Source: Diplolepis rosae (Eukaryota; Arthropoda; Insecta; Hymenoptera; Diplolepididae). Taken from it: a stretch of 64,000 nt of DNA. The stretch lies in contig JAPYXD010000713.1 of assembly GCA_030998225.1 (NCBI GenBank), forward strand, positions 744,001 through 808,000, in the 5' to 3' direction. The position numbers were made by a program, and so were the translations under genes. Under the pieces are notes generated by a model, which was given only the letters and a program-made list of their open reading frames with translations, had not been told where the DNA came from and did not search any database. Positions 29,055-43,475 of the stretch are shown here, piece after piece. Positions within the stretch are counted from its first letter, which is position 1. Every line of letters begins with the position of its first letter.

Positions 29055-29055
<1 letters not shown>
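28708..29055 (+). other. 3' UTR of the R1-clade element
   Basis: About 350 bp of non-coding sequence between the ORF2 end and the A tail. In R1/R2-type elements the 3' UTR RNA is what the reverse transcriptase recognises. Here it contains two clear inverted repeats, described separately, and ends in cctcctcac before the A tract. No reading frame of note. Confidence 0.8.
28877..28956 (+). other. Predicted stem-loops in the element's 3' UTR
   Basis: A small hairpin AGTCG-TACG-CGACT occupies 28877-28890. Directly after it, GAACCAACCACCCG (28897-28910) can pair with CGGGTGGTGTATTGGTTC (28939-28956) through GAACCAA/TTGGTTC and CCACCCG/CGGGTGG, with a small bulge. The enclosed loop contains a further GCCG-AAA-GGC hairpin. 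This resembles the structured 3' RNA used for template recognition in target-primed reverse transcription; the role is inference. Confidence 0.65.

Positions 29056-29085
<30 letters not shown>
29056..29085 (+). repeat. Poly(A) tail of the retrotransposon
   Basis: Thirty uninterrupted A residues follow cctcctcac and run directly into the duplicated target atatcaagtttg. The last two A may belong to the target duplication. An uninterrupted tail of this length fits a young insertion. Confidence 0.95.
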
Positions 29086-29090
<5 letters not shown>

Positions 29091-29099
29091 TCAAGTTTG
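29084..29099 (+). repeat. Target-site duplication, 3' copy
   Basis: Repeats the 16 bases before the element (24691-24706), after which the satellite resumes in register (atccaattattgatg). Confidence 0.85.
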
Positions 29100-32000
29100 A
29101 TCCAATTATTGATGATTTTTCGCACATAACCTTGAAACTTCTGTTTCTATATAAAACCATTACCATCTGTTTTAATCATATCAAGTTTGGTCCAATTAAG
29201 GATGGTTTTCCACGCATAACCTAAAAACTACTAATTTCATATAAAAACATTACCATCTGTTTAATTAGTATCAAGTTTGATCCAATTAATGATGATTTTT
29301 CGCTTATAACCTGAAATCCAGTGACTTTTCATAAAAAAGTTATCATCTTTTTTAATCATATCAAGTTTGATCCAATTAATGATGATTTTTCGCTTTTAAC
29401 CTGAAATCCAGTGACTTTTCATAAAAACGTTATCATCTTTTTTAATCATATCAAGTTTGGTCCAATTAATGATGATTTTTCGCTCATAACCTTAAATCTA
29501 GTGACTTTTCATTAAAACATCATCACCTTTTTTAATCATATCAAGTTTGATCCAATTAATGATGATTTTTCGCACATAACCTTGAAACTTCTGTTTCTAT
29601 ATAAAACCATTACCATCTGTTTTAATCATATCACGTTTGATCCAATTAAGAATGGTTTTCCACACATAACCTAAAAACTACTAATTTCATATAAAAACAT
29701 TACCATCTGTTTAATTAGGATCAAGTTTGATCCAATTAATGATGATTTTTCGCTTATAACCTGAAATCTTGTGACTTTTCACAAATACATTACTATCTGT
29801 TTAATTAGGATGGAGTTTGATCCAATTAATGATGATTTTTCGCTCATAACCTGAAATCTAGTGACTTTTCATTTAAAAAAAAATATTAGCATCTTTTTTA
29901 ATCATATTAAGTTTGATCCAATTAATGATGATTTTTCGCTCATAACCTGAAATCTAGTGACTTTTCATAAAAAAAACATTATCATCATCTATTTCAATCA
30001 GATCAAGTTTGATTCAATTAATGATGATTTTCCGGACATAACCTTGAAGCTTCTGATTCTATATGAAGCCATTACCATCTGTTTTAATCATATCAAGTTC
30101 GATCCAATTAATGGTGATTTTCCGCACATAACCTTGAAACTTCTGATTCTATATAAAAACATTATCATCTTTTTTAATCATATCAAGTTTGGTCCAATTA
30201 ATGATGATTTTTCGCTCATAACCTGAAATCTAGTGACTTTTTATAAAAACATTACTTTCTGTTTAATTAGGTTGGAGTTTGATCCAATTAATGATGATTT
30301 TTCGCTCATAACCTGAAATCTAGTGACTTTTCATAAAAACGTTATCATCTTTTTTAATCATATCAAGTTTGGTCCAATTAATGATGATTTTTCGCTCATA
30401 ACCTTAAATCTAGTGACTTTTCATTAAAACATCATCACCTTTTTTAATCATATCAAGTTTGATCCAATTAATGATGATTTTTCGCACATAACCTTGAAAC
30501 TTCTGTTTCTATATAAAACCATTACCATCTGTTTTAATCATATTAAGTTTGGTCCAATTAAGGATGGTTTTCCACGCATAACCTAAAAACTACTAATTTC
30601 ATATAAAAACATTACCATCTGTTTAATTAGTATCAAGTTTGATCCAATTAATGATGATTTTTCGCTTATAACCTGAAATCCAGTGACTTTTCATAAAAAC
30701 GTTATCATCTTTTTTAATCATATCAAGTTTGATCCAATTAATGATGATTTTTCGCTTTTAACCTGAAATCCAGTGACTTTTCATAAAAACGTTATCATCT
30801 TTTTTAATCATATCAAGTTTGGTCCAATTAATGATGATTTTTCTCTCATAACCTTAAATCTAGTGACTTTTCATTAAAACATCATCACCTTTTTTAATCA
30901 TATCAAGTTTGGTCCAATTAAGGATGGTTTTTCGCACATAACCTTGAAACTTCTGTTTCTATATAAAACCATTACCATCTGTTTTAATCATATCAAGTTT
31001 GGTCCAATTAAGGATGGTTTTCCACGCATAACCTAAAAACTACTAATTTCATATAAAAACATTACCATCTGTTTAATTAGTATCAAGTTTGATCCAATTA
31101 ATGATGATTTTTCGCTTATAACCTGAAATCCAGTGACTTTTCATAAAAACGTTATCATCTTTTTTAATCATATCAAGTTTGATCCAATTATTGATGATTT
31201 TTCGCTCATAACCTTGAAACTTCTGTTTCTATATAAAACCATTACCATCTGTTTTAATCATATCACGTTTGATCCAATTAAGAATGGTTTTCCACACATA
31301 ACCTAAAAACTACTAATTTCATATAAAAACATTACCATCTGTTTAATTAGGATCAAGTTTGATCCAATTAATGATGATTTTTCGCTTATAACCTGAAATC
31401 TTGTGACTTTTCATAAATACATTACTATCTGTTTAATTAGGATGGAGTTTGATCCAATTAATGATGATTTTTCGCTCATAACCTGAAATCTAGTGACTTT
31501 TTATAATAACATTACTTTCTGTTTAATAAGGATTGAGTTTGATCCAATTAATGATGATTTTTCGCTTATAACCTGAAATCCAGTGAATTTTCATAAAAAC
31601 GTTATTATCTTTTTTAATCATATCAAGTTTGATCCAATTATTGATGATTTTTCGCTCATAACCTTGAAACTTCTGTTTCTATATAAAACCATTACCATCT
31701 GTTTTAATTATATCAATGTTGGTCCAATTAATGATAGTTTTCCACACATAACCTTGAAACTTCTGATTCTATATAAAAACATTATCATCTTTTTTAATCA
31801 TATCAAGTTTGGTCCAATTAATGATGATTTTCCGCACATAATCTTGAAACTTCTGATTCTATTTCAAACCATTACCATCTGTTTTAATCATATCAAGTTT
31901 TGTCCAATTAATGATAGTTTTCAACACATAACCTAAAAACTACTAATTTCATATAAAAACATTACCATCTGTTTAATTAGGATCAAGTTTGATCCAATTA

Positions 32001-32200
32001 ATGATGTTTTTTCGCTTTTAACCTGAAATCTAGTGAATTTTCATAAAAACATTATCACCTTTTTTAATCATATCAAGTTTGGTCAATTGAGGATGGTTTT
32101 CCACACATAACCTAAAAACTACTAATTTCATATAAAAACATTACTATCTGTTTAATTAGGATGGAGTTTGATCCAATTAATGATGATTTTTCGCTCATAA

Positions 32201-35200
32201 CCGGAAATCTAGTGACTTGTTATAAAAACATTACTATCTGTTTAATTAGGTTGGAGTTTGATCCAATTAATGATGATTTTTCGCTCATAACCTGAAATCT
32301 AGTGACTTTTCATAAAATCATTACTATCTGTTTAATTAGGATGGAGTTTGATCCAATTAATGATGATTTTTCGCTCATAACCTGAAATCTAGTGACTTTT
32401 CATAAAAACATTATCATCTTTTTTAATCATATCAAGTTTGATGCAATTAAGAATGGTTTTCCACACATAAACTAAAAACTACTAATTTCATATAAAAACA
32501 TTACCATCTGTTTTAATTATATCAAGTTTGATCCAATTAATGATGATTTTTCGCTTATAACCTGAAATCCAGTAACTTTTCATAAAAACGTTATCATCTT
32601 TTTTAATCATATCAAGTTTGATCCAATTATTGATGATTTTTCGCTCATAACCTTGAAACTTCTGTTTCTATATAAAACAATTACCATCTGTTTAATTAGG
32701 ATCAAGTTTGATCCAATTAATGATGTTTTTTCGCTTATAACCTGAAATCTAGTGAATTTTCATAAAAACATTATCACCTTTTTTAATCATATCAAGTTTG
32801 GTCAATTGAGGATGGTTTTCCACACATAACCTAAAAACTACTAATTTCATATAAAAACATTACTATCTGTTTAATTAGGATGGAGTTTGATCCAATTAAT
32901 GATGATTTTTCGCTCATAACCGGAAATCTAGTGACTTTTTATAAAAACATTACTATCTGTTTAATTAGGTTGGAGTTTGATCCAATTAATGATGATTTTT
33001 CGCTCATAACCTGAAATCTAGTGACTTTTCATAAAATCATTACTATCTGTTTAATTAGGATGGAGTTTGATCCAATTAATGATGATTTTTCGCTTATAAC
33101 CTGAAATCCAGTGACTTTTCATAAAAACGTTATCATCTTTTTTAATCATATCAAGTTTGATCCAATTATTGATGATTTTTCGCTCATAACCTTGAAACTT
33201 CTGTTTCTATATAAAACAAATAACATCTGTTTTACTCATATCAAGTTTGGTCCAATTAATGATGATTTTCGCTCATAACCTGAAATCTAGTGACTTTTCA
33301 TAAAAACATTATCATATTTTTTAATCATATCAAGTTTGGTCCAATTAATGATGATTTTCGCTCGTAACCTCAAATCTAGTGATTTTCATAAAAACATCAT
33401 CAACTGTTTTAATTATATCAAATTTGGTCCAATTAATGATAGTTTTCCACACATAACCTAAAAACTACTAATTTCATATAAAAAAATTACCATCTGTTTA
33501 ATTAGGATCAAATTTGATCCAATTAATGATGATTTTTCGCTCATAACCTGAAATCTAGTGACTTTTCATTTAAAAAAACATTTGCATTATTTTAATCATA
33601 TTAAGTTTGATCTAATTAATGATAATTTTTCGCTCTTAACCGAAAATCTAGTGACTTTTCATTAAAAAAAACATTTGCATTTTTTTAATCATATTAAGTT
33701 TGATCCAATTAATCATGATTTTCCGCACATAACCTTGAAACTTCTGATTTTATATAAAACAATTACCATCTGTTTTAATCATATCAAGTTTGATCCAATT
33801 AATGATGATTTTTCGCTCATAACCTGAAATCTAGTGACTTTTCATAAAAAAAACATTATCATCATCTATTTCAATCAGATCAAGTTTGATCCAATTAATG
33901 ATGTTTTTTCGCTCATAACCTGAAATCTAGTGACTTTTCATTAAAAAAAACATTTGCATTTTTTAATCATATTAAGTTTGGTCCAATTAATGATGATTTT
34001 TCGCTCATAACCTTAAATCTAGTGACTTTTCATAAAAACATTATCATCTTTTTTAATCATATCAAGTTTGATCCAATTAATAATGATTTTCCGGACATAA
34101 CCTTGAAGCTTCTGATTCTATATGAAGCCATTACCATCTGTTTTAATCATATCAAGTTCGATCCAATTAATGGTGATTTTCCGGACATAACCTTGAAACT
34201 TCTGATTCTATATAAAACCATTATCATCTTTTTTAATCATATCAAGTTTGGTCCAATTAATGATGATTTTTCGCTCATAACCTGAAATCTAGTGACTTTT
34301 TATAAAAACATTACTTTCTGTTTAATTAGGATTGAGTTTGATCCAATTAATGATGATTTTTCGCTCATAACCTGAAATCTAGTGACTTTTCATAAAAACG
34401 TTATCATCTTTTTTAATCATATCAAGTTTGGTCCAATTAATGATGATTTTTCGCTCATAACCTTAAATCTAGTGACTTTTCATTAAAACATCATCACCTT
34501 TTTTAATCATATCAAGTTTGATCCAATTAATGATGATTTTTCGCACATAACCTTGAAACTTCTGTTTCTATATAAAACCATTACCATCTGTTTTAATCAT
34601 ATTAAGTTTGGTCCAATTAAGGATGGTTTTCCACGCATAACCTAAAAACTACTAATTTCATATAAAAACATTACCATCTGTTTAATTAGTATCAAGTTTG
34701 ATCCAATTAATGATGATTTTTCGCTTATAACCTGAAATCCAGTGACTTTTCATAAAAACGTTATCATCTTTTTTAATCATATCAAGTTTGATCCAATTAA
34801 TGATGATTTTTCGCTTTTAACCTGAAATCCAGTGACTTTTCATAAAAACGTTATCATCTTTTTTAATCATATCAAGTTTGGTCCAATTAATGATGATTTT
34901 TCGCTCATAACCTTAAATCTAGTGACTTTTCATTAAAACATCATCACCTTTTTTAATCATATCAAGTTTGATCCAATTAATGATGATTTTTCGCACATAA
35001 CCTTGAAACTTCTGTTTCTATATAAAACCATTACCATCTGTTTTAATCATATTAAGTTTGGTCCAATTAAGGATGGTTTTCCACGCATAACCTAAAAACT
35101 ACTAATTTCATATAAAAACATTACCATCTGTTTAATTAGGATCAAGTTTGATCCAATTAATGATGATTTTTCGCTTATAACCTGAAATCCAGTGACTTTT

Positions 35201-36169
35201 CATAAAAACGTTATCATCTTTTTTAATCATATCAAGTTTGATCCAATTATTGATGATTTTTCGCTCATAACCTTGAAACTTCTGTTTCTATATAAAACCA
35301 TTACCATCTGTTTTAATCATATCACGTTTGATCCAATTAAGAATGGTTTTCCACACATAACCTAAAAACTACTAATTTCATATAAAAACATTACTATCTG
35401 TTTAATTAGGATGGAGTTTGATCCAATTAATGATGATTTTTCGCTCATAACCTGAAATCTAGTGACTTTTTATAATAACATTACTTTCTGTTTAATAAGG
35501 ATTGAGTTTGATCCAATTAATGATGATTTTTCGCTTATAACCTGAAATCCAGTGAATTTTCATAAAAACGTTATTATCTTTTTTAATCATATCAAGTTTG
35601 ATCCAATTATTGATGATTTTTCGCTCATAACCTTGAAACTTCTGTTTCTATATAAAACCATTACCATCTGTTTTAATTATATCAAGGTTGGTCCAATTAA
35701 TGATAGTTTTCCACACATAACCTTGAAACTTCTGATTCTATATAAAAACATTATCATCTTTTTTAATCATATCAAGTTTGGTCCAATTAATGATGATTTT
35801 CCGCACATAACCTTGAAACTTCTGATTCTATTTCAAACCATTACCATCTGTTTTAATCATATCAAGTTTGGTCCAATTAATGATAGTTTTCCACACATAA
35901 CCTAAAAACTACTAATTTCATATAAAAACATTACCATCTGTTTAATTAGGATCAAGTTTGATCCAATTAATGATGTTTTTTCGCTTTTCACCTGAAATCT
36001 AGTGAATTTTCATAAAAACATTATCACCTTTTTTAATCATATCAAGTTTGGTCAATTGAGGATGGTTTTCCACACATAACCTAAAAACTACTAATTTCAT
36101 ATAAAAACATTACTATCTGTTTAATTAGGATGGAGTTTGATCCAATTAATGATGATTTTTCGCTCATAA
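32201..36169. repeat. Higher-order repeat unit of ~3.97 kb
   Basis: The rare monomer variant accggaaatctagtgacttg sits at about 32201 and again at 36170. The four-monomer module at 31583 recurs at 35552 with exactly the same 3969-bp spacing. Two independent markers with the same offset define a higher-order unit of about 44 monomers. Confidence 0.8.
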
Positions 36170-39100
36170 CCGGAAATCTAGTGACTTGTTATAAAAACAT
36201 TACTATCTGTTTAATTAGGTTGGAGTTTGATCCAATTAATGATGATTTTTCGCTCATAACCTGAAATCTAGTGACTTTTCATAAAATCATTACTATCTGT
36301 TTAATTAGGATGGAGTTTGATCCAATTAATGATGATTTTTCGCTCATAACCTGAAATCTAGTGACTTTTCATAAAAACATTTTCATCTTTTTTAATCATA
36401 TCAAGTTTGATGCAATTAAGAATGGTTTTCCACACATAAACTAAAAACTACTAATTTCATATAAAAACATTACCATCTGTTTTAATTATATCAAGTTTGA
36501 TCCAATTAATGATGATTTTTCGCTTATAACCTGAAATCCAGTGACTTTTCATAAAAACATTATCATCTTTTTTAATCATATAAAGTTTGATCCAATTATT
36601 GATGATTTTTGCTCATAACCTTGAAACTTCTGTTTCTATATAAAACCATTACCATCTGTTTTAATTAGGATCAAGTTTGATCCAATTAATGATGTTTTTT
36701 CGCTTATAACCTGAAATCTAGTGAATTTTCATAAAAACATTATCACCTTTTTTAATCATATCAAGTTTGGTCAATTGAGGATGGTTTTCCACACATAACC
36801 TAAAAACTACTAATTTCATATAAAAACATTACTATCTGTTTAATTAGGATGGAGTTTGATCCAATTAATGATGATTTTTCGCTCATAACCGGAAATCTAG
36901 TGACTTTTTATAAAAACATTACTATCTGTTTAATTAGGTTGGAGTTTGATCCAATTAATGATGATTTTTCGCTCATAACCTGAAATCTAGTGACTTTTCA
37001 TAAAATCATTACTATCTGTTTAATTAGGATGGAGTTTGATCCAATTAATGATGATTTTTCGCTCATAACCTGAAATCCAGTGACTTTTCATAAAAACGTT
37101 ATCATCTTTTTTAATCATATCAAGTTTGATCCAATTATTGATGATTTTTCGCTCATAACCTTGAAACTTCTGTTTCTATATAAAAAAAATACAATCTTAT
37201 TTAATCATATCAAGTTTGATCCAATTAATGATGATTTTTCCCTCATAACCTGAAATCTAGTGACTTTTCATAAAAACATTATCATATTTTTTAATCATAT
37301 CAAGTTTGGTCCAATTAATGATGATTTTCGCTCGTAACCTCAAATCTAGTGACTTTTCATAAAAACATCATCAACTGTTTTAATTATATCAAATTTGGTC
37401 CAATTAATGATAGTTTTCCACACATAACCTAAAAACGACTAATTTCATATAAAAACATTACCATCTGTTTAATTAGGATCAAATTTGATCCAATTAATGA
37501 TGATTTTTCGCTCATAACCTGAAATCTAGTGACTTTTCATTAAAAAAAACATTTGCATTTTTTTAATCATATTAAGTTTGATCAAATTAATGATGATTTT
37601 TAGCTCTTACAAAAAAAACTAGTGACTTGTAATAAAAACAAGGTCATCTTTTTCAATCATATCAATATTGATCCAATTAATCATGATTTTCCGCACATAA
37701 CCTTGAAACTTCTGTTTTTATATAAAACCATTACCATCTGTTTTAATCATATCAAGTTTGGTCCAATTAATGATGATTTTTCGCTCATAACCTCAAATCT
37801 AGTGACTTTCCATAAAAAAAAATTATCATCTATTTCAATCAGATCTAGTTTGATCCAATTAATGATGATTTTTTGCCCATAACCTGAAATCTAGTGACTT
37901 TTCATAAAAACATTAGCATCTTTTTTAATCATATTAAGTTTGATCCAATTAATGATGATTTTTCGCTCATAACTTCAAATCTAGTGACTTTTCATAAAAA
38001 AATTATCATCTATTTCAATCAGATCAAGTTTGATCCAATTAATGATGTTTTTTCGCTCATAACCTGAAATCTAGTGACTTTTCATAAAAAAAACATTATC
38101 ATCTTTTTTAATCATATTAAGTTTGATCCAATTAATGATGATTTTTCGCTCATAACCTGAAATCTAGTGACTTTTCATAAAAACATTATCATCTTTTTTA
38201 ATCATATCAAGTTTGATCCAATTAATGATGATTTTCCGGACATAACCTTGAAGCTTCTGATTCTATATGAAGCCATTACCATCTGTTTTAATCATATCAA
38301 GTTCGATCCAATTAATGGTGATTTTCCGCACATAACCTTGAAACTTCTGATTCTATATAAAACAATTACCATCTGTTTTACTCATATCAAGTTTGGTCCA
38401 ATTAATGATGATTTTTCGCTCATAACCTTAAATCTAGTGACTTTTCATAAAAACATTACTATCTGTTTAATTAGGATGGAGTTTGATCCAATTAATGATG
38501 ATTTTTCGCTCATAACCTGAAATCTAGTGACTTTTCATAAAAACGTTATCATCTTTTTTAATCATATCAAGTTTGGTCCAATTAATGATGATTTTTCGCT
38601 CATAACCTTAAATCTAGTGACTTTTCATTAAAACATCATCACCTTTTTTAATCATATCAAGTTTGATCCAATTAATGATGATTTTTCGCACATAACCTTG
38701 AAACTTCTGTTTCTATATAAAACCATTACCATCTGTTTTAATCATATTAAGTTTGGTCCAATTAAGGATGGTTTTCCACGCATAACCTAAAAACTACTAA
38801 TTTCATATAAAAACATTACCATCTGTTTAATTAGTATCAAGTTTGATCCAATTAATGATGATTTTTCGCTTATAACCTGAAATCCAGTGACTTTTCATAA
38901 AAACGTTATCATCTTTTTTAATCATATCAAGTTTGATCCAATTAATGATGATTTTTCGCTTTTAACCTGAAATCCAGTGACTTTTCATAAAAACGTTATC
39001 ATCTTTTTTAATCATATCAAGTTTGGTCCAATTAATGATGATTTTTCGCTCATAACCTTAAATCTAGTGACTTTTCATTAAAACATCATCACCTTTTTTA

Positions 39101-40044
39101 ATCATATCAAGTTTGATCCAATTAATGATGATTTTTCGCACATAACCTTGAAACTTCTGTTTCTATATAAAACCATTACCATCTGTTTTAATCATATTAA
39201 GTTTGGTCCAATTAAGGATGGTTTTCCACGCATAACCTAAAAACTACTAATTTCATATAAAAACATTACCATCTGTTTAATTAGTATCAAGTTTGATCCA
39301 ATTAATGATGATTTTTCGCTTATAACCTGAAATCCAGTGACTTTTCATAAAAACGTTATCATCTTTTTTAATCATATCAAGTTTGATCCAATTATTGATG
39401 ATTTTTCGCTCATAACCTTGAAACTTCTGTTTCTATATAAAACCATTACCATCTGTTTTAATCATATCACGTTTGATCCAATTAAGAATGGTTTTCCACA
39501 CATAACCTAAAAACTACTAATTTCATATAAAAACATTACTATCTGTTTAATTAGGATGGAGTTTGATCCAATTAATGATGATTTTTCGCTCATAACCTGA
39601 AATCTAGTGACTTTTTATAAAAACATTACTTTCTGTTTAATTAGGATCAAGTTTGATCCAATTAATGATGATTTTTCGCTTATAACCTGAAATCTTGTGA
39701 CTTTTCATAAATACATTACTATCTGTTTAATTAGGATGGAGTTTGATCCAATTAATGATGATTTTTCGCTCATAACCTGAAATCTAGTGACTTTTTATAA
39801 TAACATTACTTTCTGTTTAATAAGGATTGAGTTTGATCCAATTAATGATGATTTTTCGCTTATAACCTGAAATCCAGTGAATTTTCATAAAAACATTATC
39901 ACCTTTTTTAATCATATCAAGTTTGGTCAATTGAGGATGGTTTTCCACACATAACCTAAAAACTACTAATTTCATATAAAAACATTACTATCTGTTTAAT
40001 TAGGATGGAGTTTGATCCAATTAATGATGATTTTTCGCTCATAA
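36170..40044. repeat. Higher-order repeat unit of ~3.88 kb
   Basis: The accggaaatctagtgacttg marker recurs at 40045, an offset of 3875. The module with caaccatatcacg and attaatcatgatttt also recurs with a 3875 offset (37622 to 41497). The block is therefore a near copy of the previous one with small internal losses. Confidence 0.8.
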
Positions 40045-43000
40045 CCGGAAATCTAGTGACTTGTTATAAAAACATTACTATCTGTTTAATTAGGTTGGAG
40101 TTTGATCCAATTAATGATGATTTTTCGCTCATAACCTGAAATCTAGTGACTTTTCATAAAAACATTACTATCTGTTTAATTAGGATGGAGTTTGATCCAA
40201 TTAATGATGATTTTTCGCTCATAACCTGAAATCTAGTGACTTTTCATAAAAACATTATCATCTTTTTTAATCATATCAAGTTTGATGCAATTAAGAATGG
40301 TTTTCCACACATAAACTAAAAACTACTAATTTCATATAAAAACATTACCATCTGTTTTAATTATATCAAGTTTGATCCAATTAATGATGATTTTTCGCTT
40401 ATAACCTGAAATCCAGTGACTTTTCATAAAAACATTATCATCTTTTTTAATCATATAAAGTTTGATCCAATTATTGATGATTTTTGCTCATAACCTTGAA
40501 ACTTCTGTTTCTATATAAAACCATTACCATCTGTTTTAATTAGGATCAAGTTTGATCCAATTAATGATGTTTTTTCGCTCATAACCTGAAATCTAGTGAA
40601 TTTTCATAAAAACATTATCACCTTTTTTAATCATATCAAGTTTGGTCAATTGAGGATGGTTTTCCACACATAACCTAAAAACTACTAATTTCATATAAAA
40701 ACATTACTATCTGTTTAATTAGGATGGAGTTTGATCCAATTAATGATGATTTTTCGCTCATAACCGGAAATCTAGTGACTTTTTATAAAAACATTACTAT
40801 CTGTTTAATTAGGTTGGAGTTTGATCCAATTAATGATGATTTTTCGCTCATAACCTGAAATCTAGTGACTTTTCATAAAATCATTACTATCTGTTTAATT
40901 AGGATGGAGTTTGATCCAATTAATGATGATTTTTCGCTCATAACCTGAAATCCAGTGACTTTTCATAAAAACGTTATCATCTTTTTTAATCATATCAAGT
41001 TTGATCCAATTATTGATGATTTTTCGCTCATAACCTTGAAACTTCTGTTTCTATATAAAACAATTACCATCTGTTTTACTCATATCAAGTTTGGTCCAAT
41101 TAATGATGATTTTTCGCTCATAACCTGAAATCTAGTGACTTTTCATAAAAACATTATCATATTTTTTAATCATATCAAGTTTGGTCCAATTAATGATGAT
41201 TTTCGCTCGTAACCTCAAGTCTAGTGACTTTTCATAAAAACATCATCAACTGTTTTAATTATATCAAATTTGGTCCAATTAATGATAGTTTTCCACACAT
41301 AACCTAAAAACTACTAATTTCATATAAAAACATTACCATCTGTTTAATTAGGATCAAATTTGATCCAATTAATGATGATTTTTCGCTCATAACCTGAAAT
41401 CTAGTGACTTTTCATTAAAAAAAACATTTGCATTTTTTTAATCATATTAAGTTTGATCCAATTAATGATGATTTTTCGCTCTTAACCTAAAATCTAGTGA
41501 CTTTTCATAAAAACATTGTCATCTTTTTCAACCATATCACGTTTGATCCAATTAATCATGATTTTCCGCACATAACCTTGAAACTTCTGTTTTTATATAA
41601 AACCATTACCATCTGTTTTAATCATATCAAGTTTGGTCCAATTAATGATGATTTTTCGCTCATAACCTCAAATCTAGTGACTTTCCATAAAAAAAAATTA
41701 TCATCTATTTCAATCAGATCTAGTTTGATCCAATTAATGATGATTTTTTGCCCATAACCTGAAATCTAGTGACTTTTCATAATAAAAAAAAACATTATCT
41801 TCTTTTTAAATCATATTAAGTTTGATCCAATTAATGATGATTTTTCGCTCATAACTTCAAATCTAGTGACTTTTCATAAAAAAATTATCATCTATTTCAA
41901 TCAGATCAAGTTTGATCCAATTAATGATGTTTTTTCGCTCATAACCTGAAATCTAGTGACTTTTCATAAAAAAATTATCATCTTTTTTAATCATATCAAG
42001 TTTGATCCAATTAATGATGATTTTTCGCTCATAACCTGAAATCTAGTGACATTTCATAAAAAACATTATCATCTTTTTAAATCATATCAAGTTTGATCCA
42101 ATTAATGATGATTTTCCGGACATAACCTTGAAGCTTCTGATTCTATATGAAGCCATTACCATCTGTTTTAATCATATCAAGTTCGATCCAATTAATGGTG
42201 ATTTTCCGCACATAACCTTGAAACATCTGATTCTATATAAAACCATTACCATCTTTTTTAATCATATCAAGTTTGGTCCAATTAATGATGATTTTTCGCT
42301 CATAACCTGAAATCTAGTGACTTTTTATAAAAACATTACTTTCTGTTTAATTAGGATTGAGTTTGATCCAATTAATGATGATTTTTCGCTCATAACCTGA
42401 AATCTAGTGACTTTTCATAAAAACGTTATCATCTTTTTTAATCATATCAAGTTTGGTCCAATTAATGATGATTTTTCGCTCATAACCTTAAATCTAGTGA
42501 CTTTTCATTAAAACATCATCACCTTTTTTAATCATATCAAGTTTGATCCAATTAATGATGATTTTTCGCACATAACCTTGAAACTTCTGTTTCTATATAA
42601 AACCATTACCATCTGTTTTAATCATATTAAGTTTGGTCCAATTAAGGATGGTTTTCCACGCATAACCTAAAAACTACTAATTTCATATAAAAACATTACC
42701 ATCTGTTTAATTAGTATCAAGTTTGATCCAATTAATGATGATTTTTCGCTTATAACCTGAAATCCAGTGACTTTTCATAAAAACGTTATCATCTTTTTTA
42801 ATCATATCAAGTTTGGTCCAATTAATGATGATTTTTCGCTTTTAACCTGAAATCCAGTGACTTTTCATAAAAACGTTATCATCTTTTTTAATCATATCAA
42901 GTTTGGTCCAATTAATGATGATTTTTCGCTCATAACCTTAAATCTAGTGACTTTTCATTAAAACATCATCACCTTTTTTAATCATATCAAGTTTGATCCA

Positions 43001-43475
43001 ATTAATGATGATTTTTCGCACATAACCTTGAAACTTCTGTTTCTATATAAAACCATTACCATCTGTTTTAATCATATTAAGTTTGGTCCAATTAAGGATG
43101 GTTTTCCACGCATAACCTAAAAACTACTAATTTCATATAAAAACATTACCATCTGTTTAATTAGTATCAAGTTTGATCCAATTAATGATGATTTTTCGCT
43201 TATAACCTGAAATCCAGTGACTTTTCATAAAAACGTTATCATCTTTTTTAATCATATCAAGTTTGGTCCAATTAATGATGATTTTTCTCTCATAACCTTA
43301 AATCTAGTGACTTTTCATTAAAACATCATCACCTTTTTTAATCATATCAAGTTTGGTCCAATTAAGGATGGTTTTCCACGCATAACCTAAAAACTACTAA
43401 TTTCATATAAAAACATTACCATCTGTTTAATTAGGATCAAGTTTGATCCAATTAATGATGATTTTTCGCTCATAA
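40045..43475. repeat. Higher-order repeat unit of ~3.43 kb
   Basis: Bounded by the same rare variant at 40045 and 43476 (offset 3431). The parallel marker (41497, 46368, 49808) gives spacings of 4871 and 3440, so unit length varies by whole monomers. This is the pattern left by unequal exchange. Confidence 0.7.

Larger units (their letters stand above)
24707..29083 (+). mobile_element. R1-clade non-LTR retrotransposon (LINE), 5'-truncated, in satellite
   Basis: This 4.4-kb GC-rich insert interrupts the AT-rich satellite and is flanked by a 14-16 bp target-site duplication. It contains, in order, a gag-like ORF1 with CCHC knuckles, an ORF2 with APE-type endonuclease, reverse transcriptase and a C-terminal CCHC motif, a 3' UTR of about 350 bp, and an A tract at 29056-29085. 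Overlapping ORF1 and ORF2, the APE domain and the C-X2-C-X8-H-X4-C end are established traits of the R1 clade (R1, TRAS, SART, Waldo). ORF1 is open right up to the 5' junction without an ATG, so the 5' UTR and ORF1 start are missing, as expected from incomplete target-primed reverse transcription. Both ORFs carry one-base frame breaks. It is the only copy in the 52 kb of satellite visible here. Confidence 0.93.
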
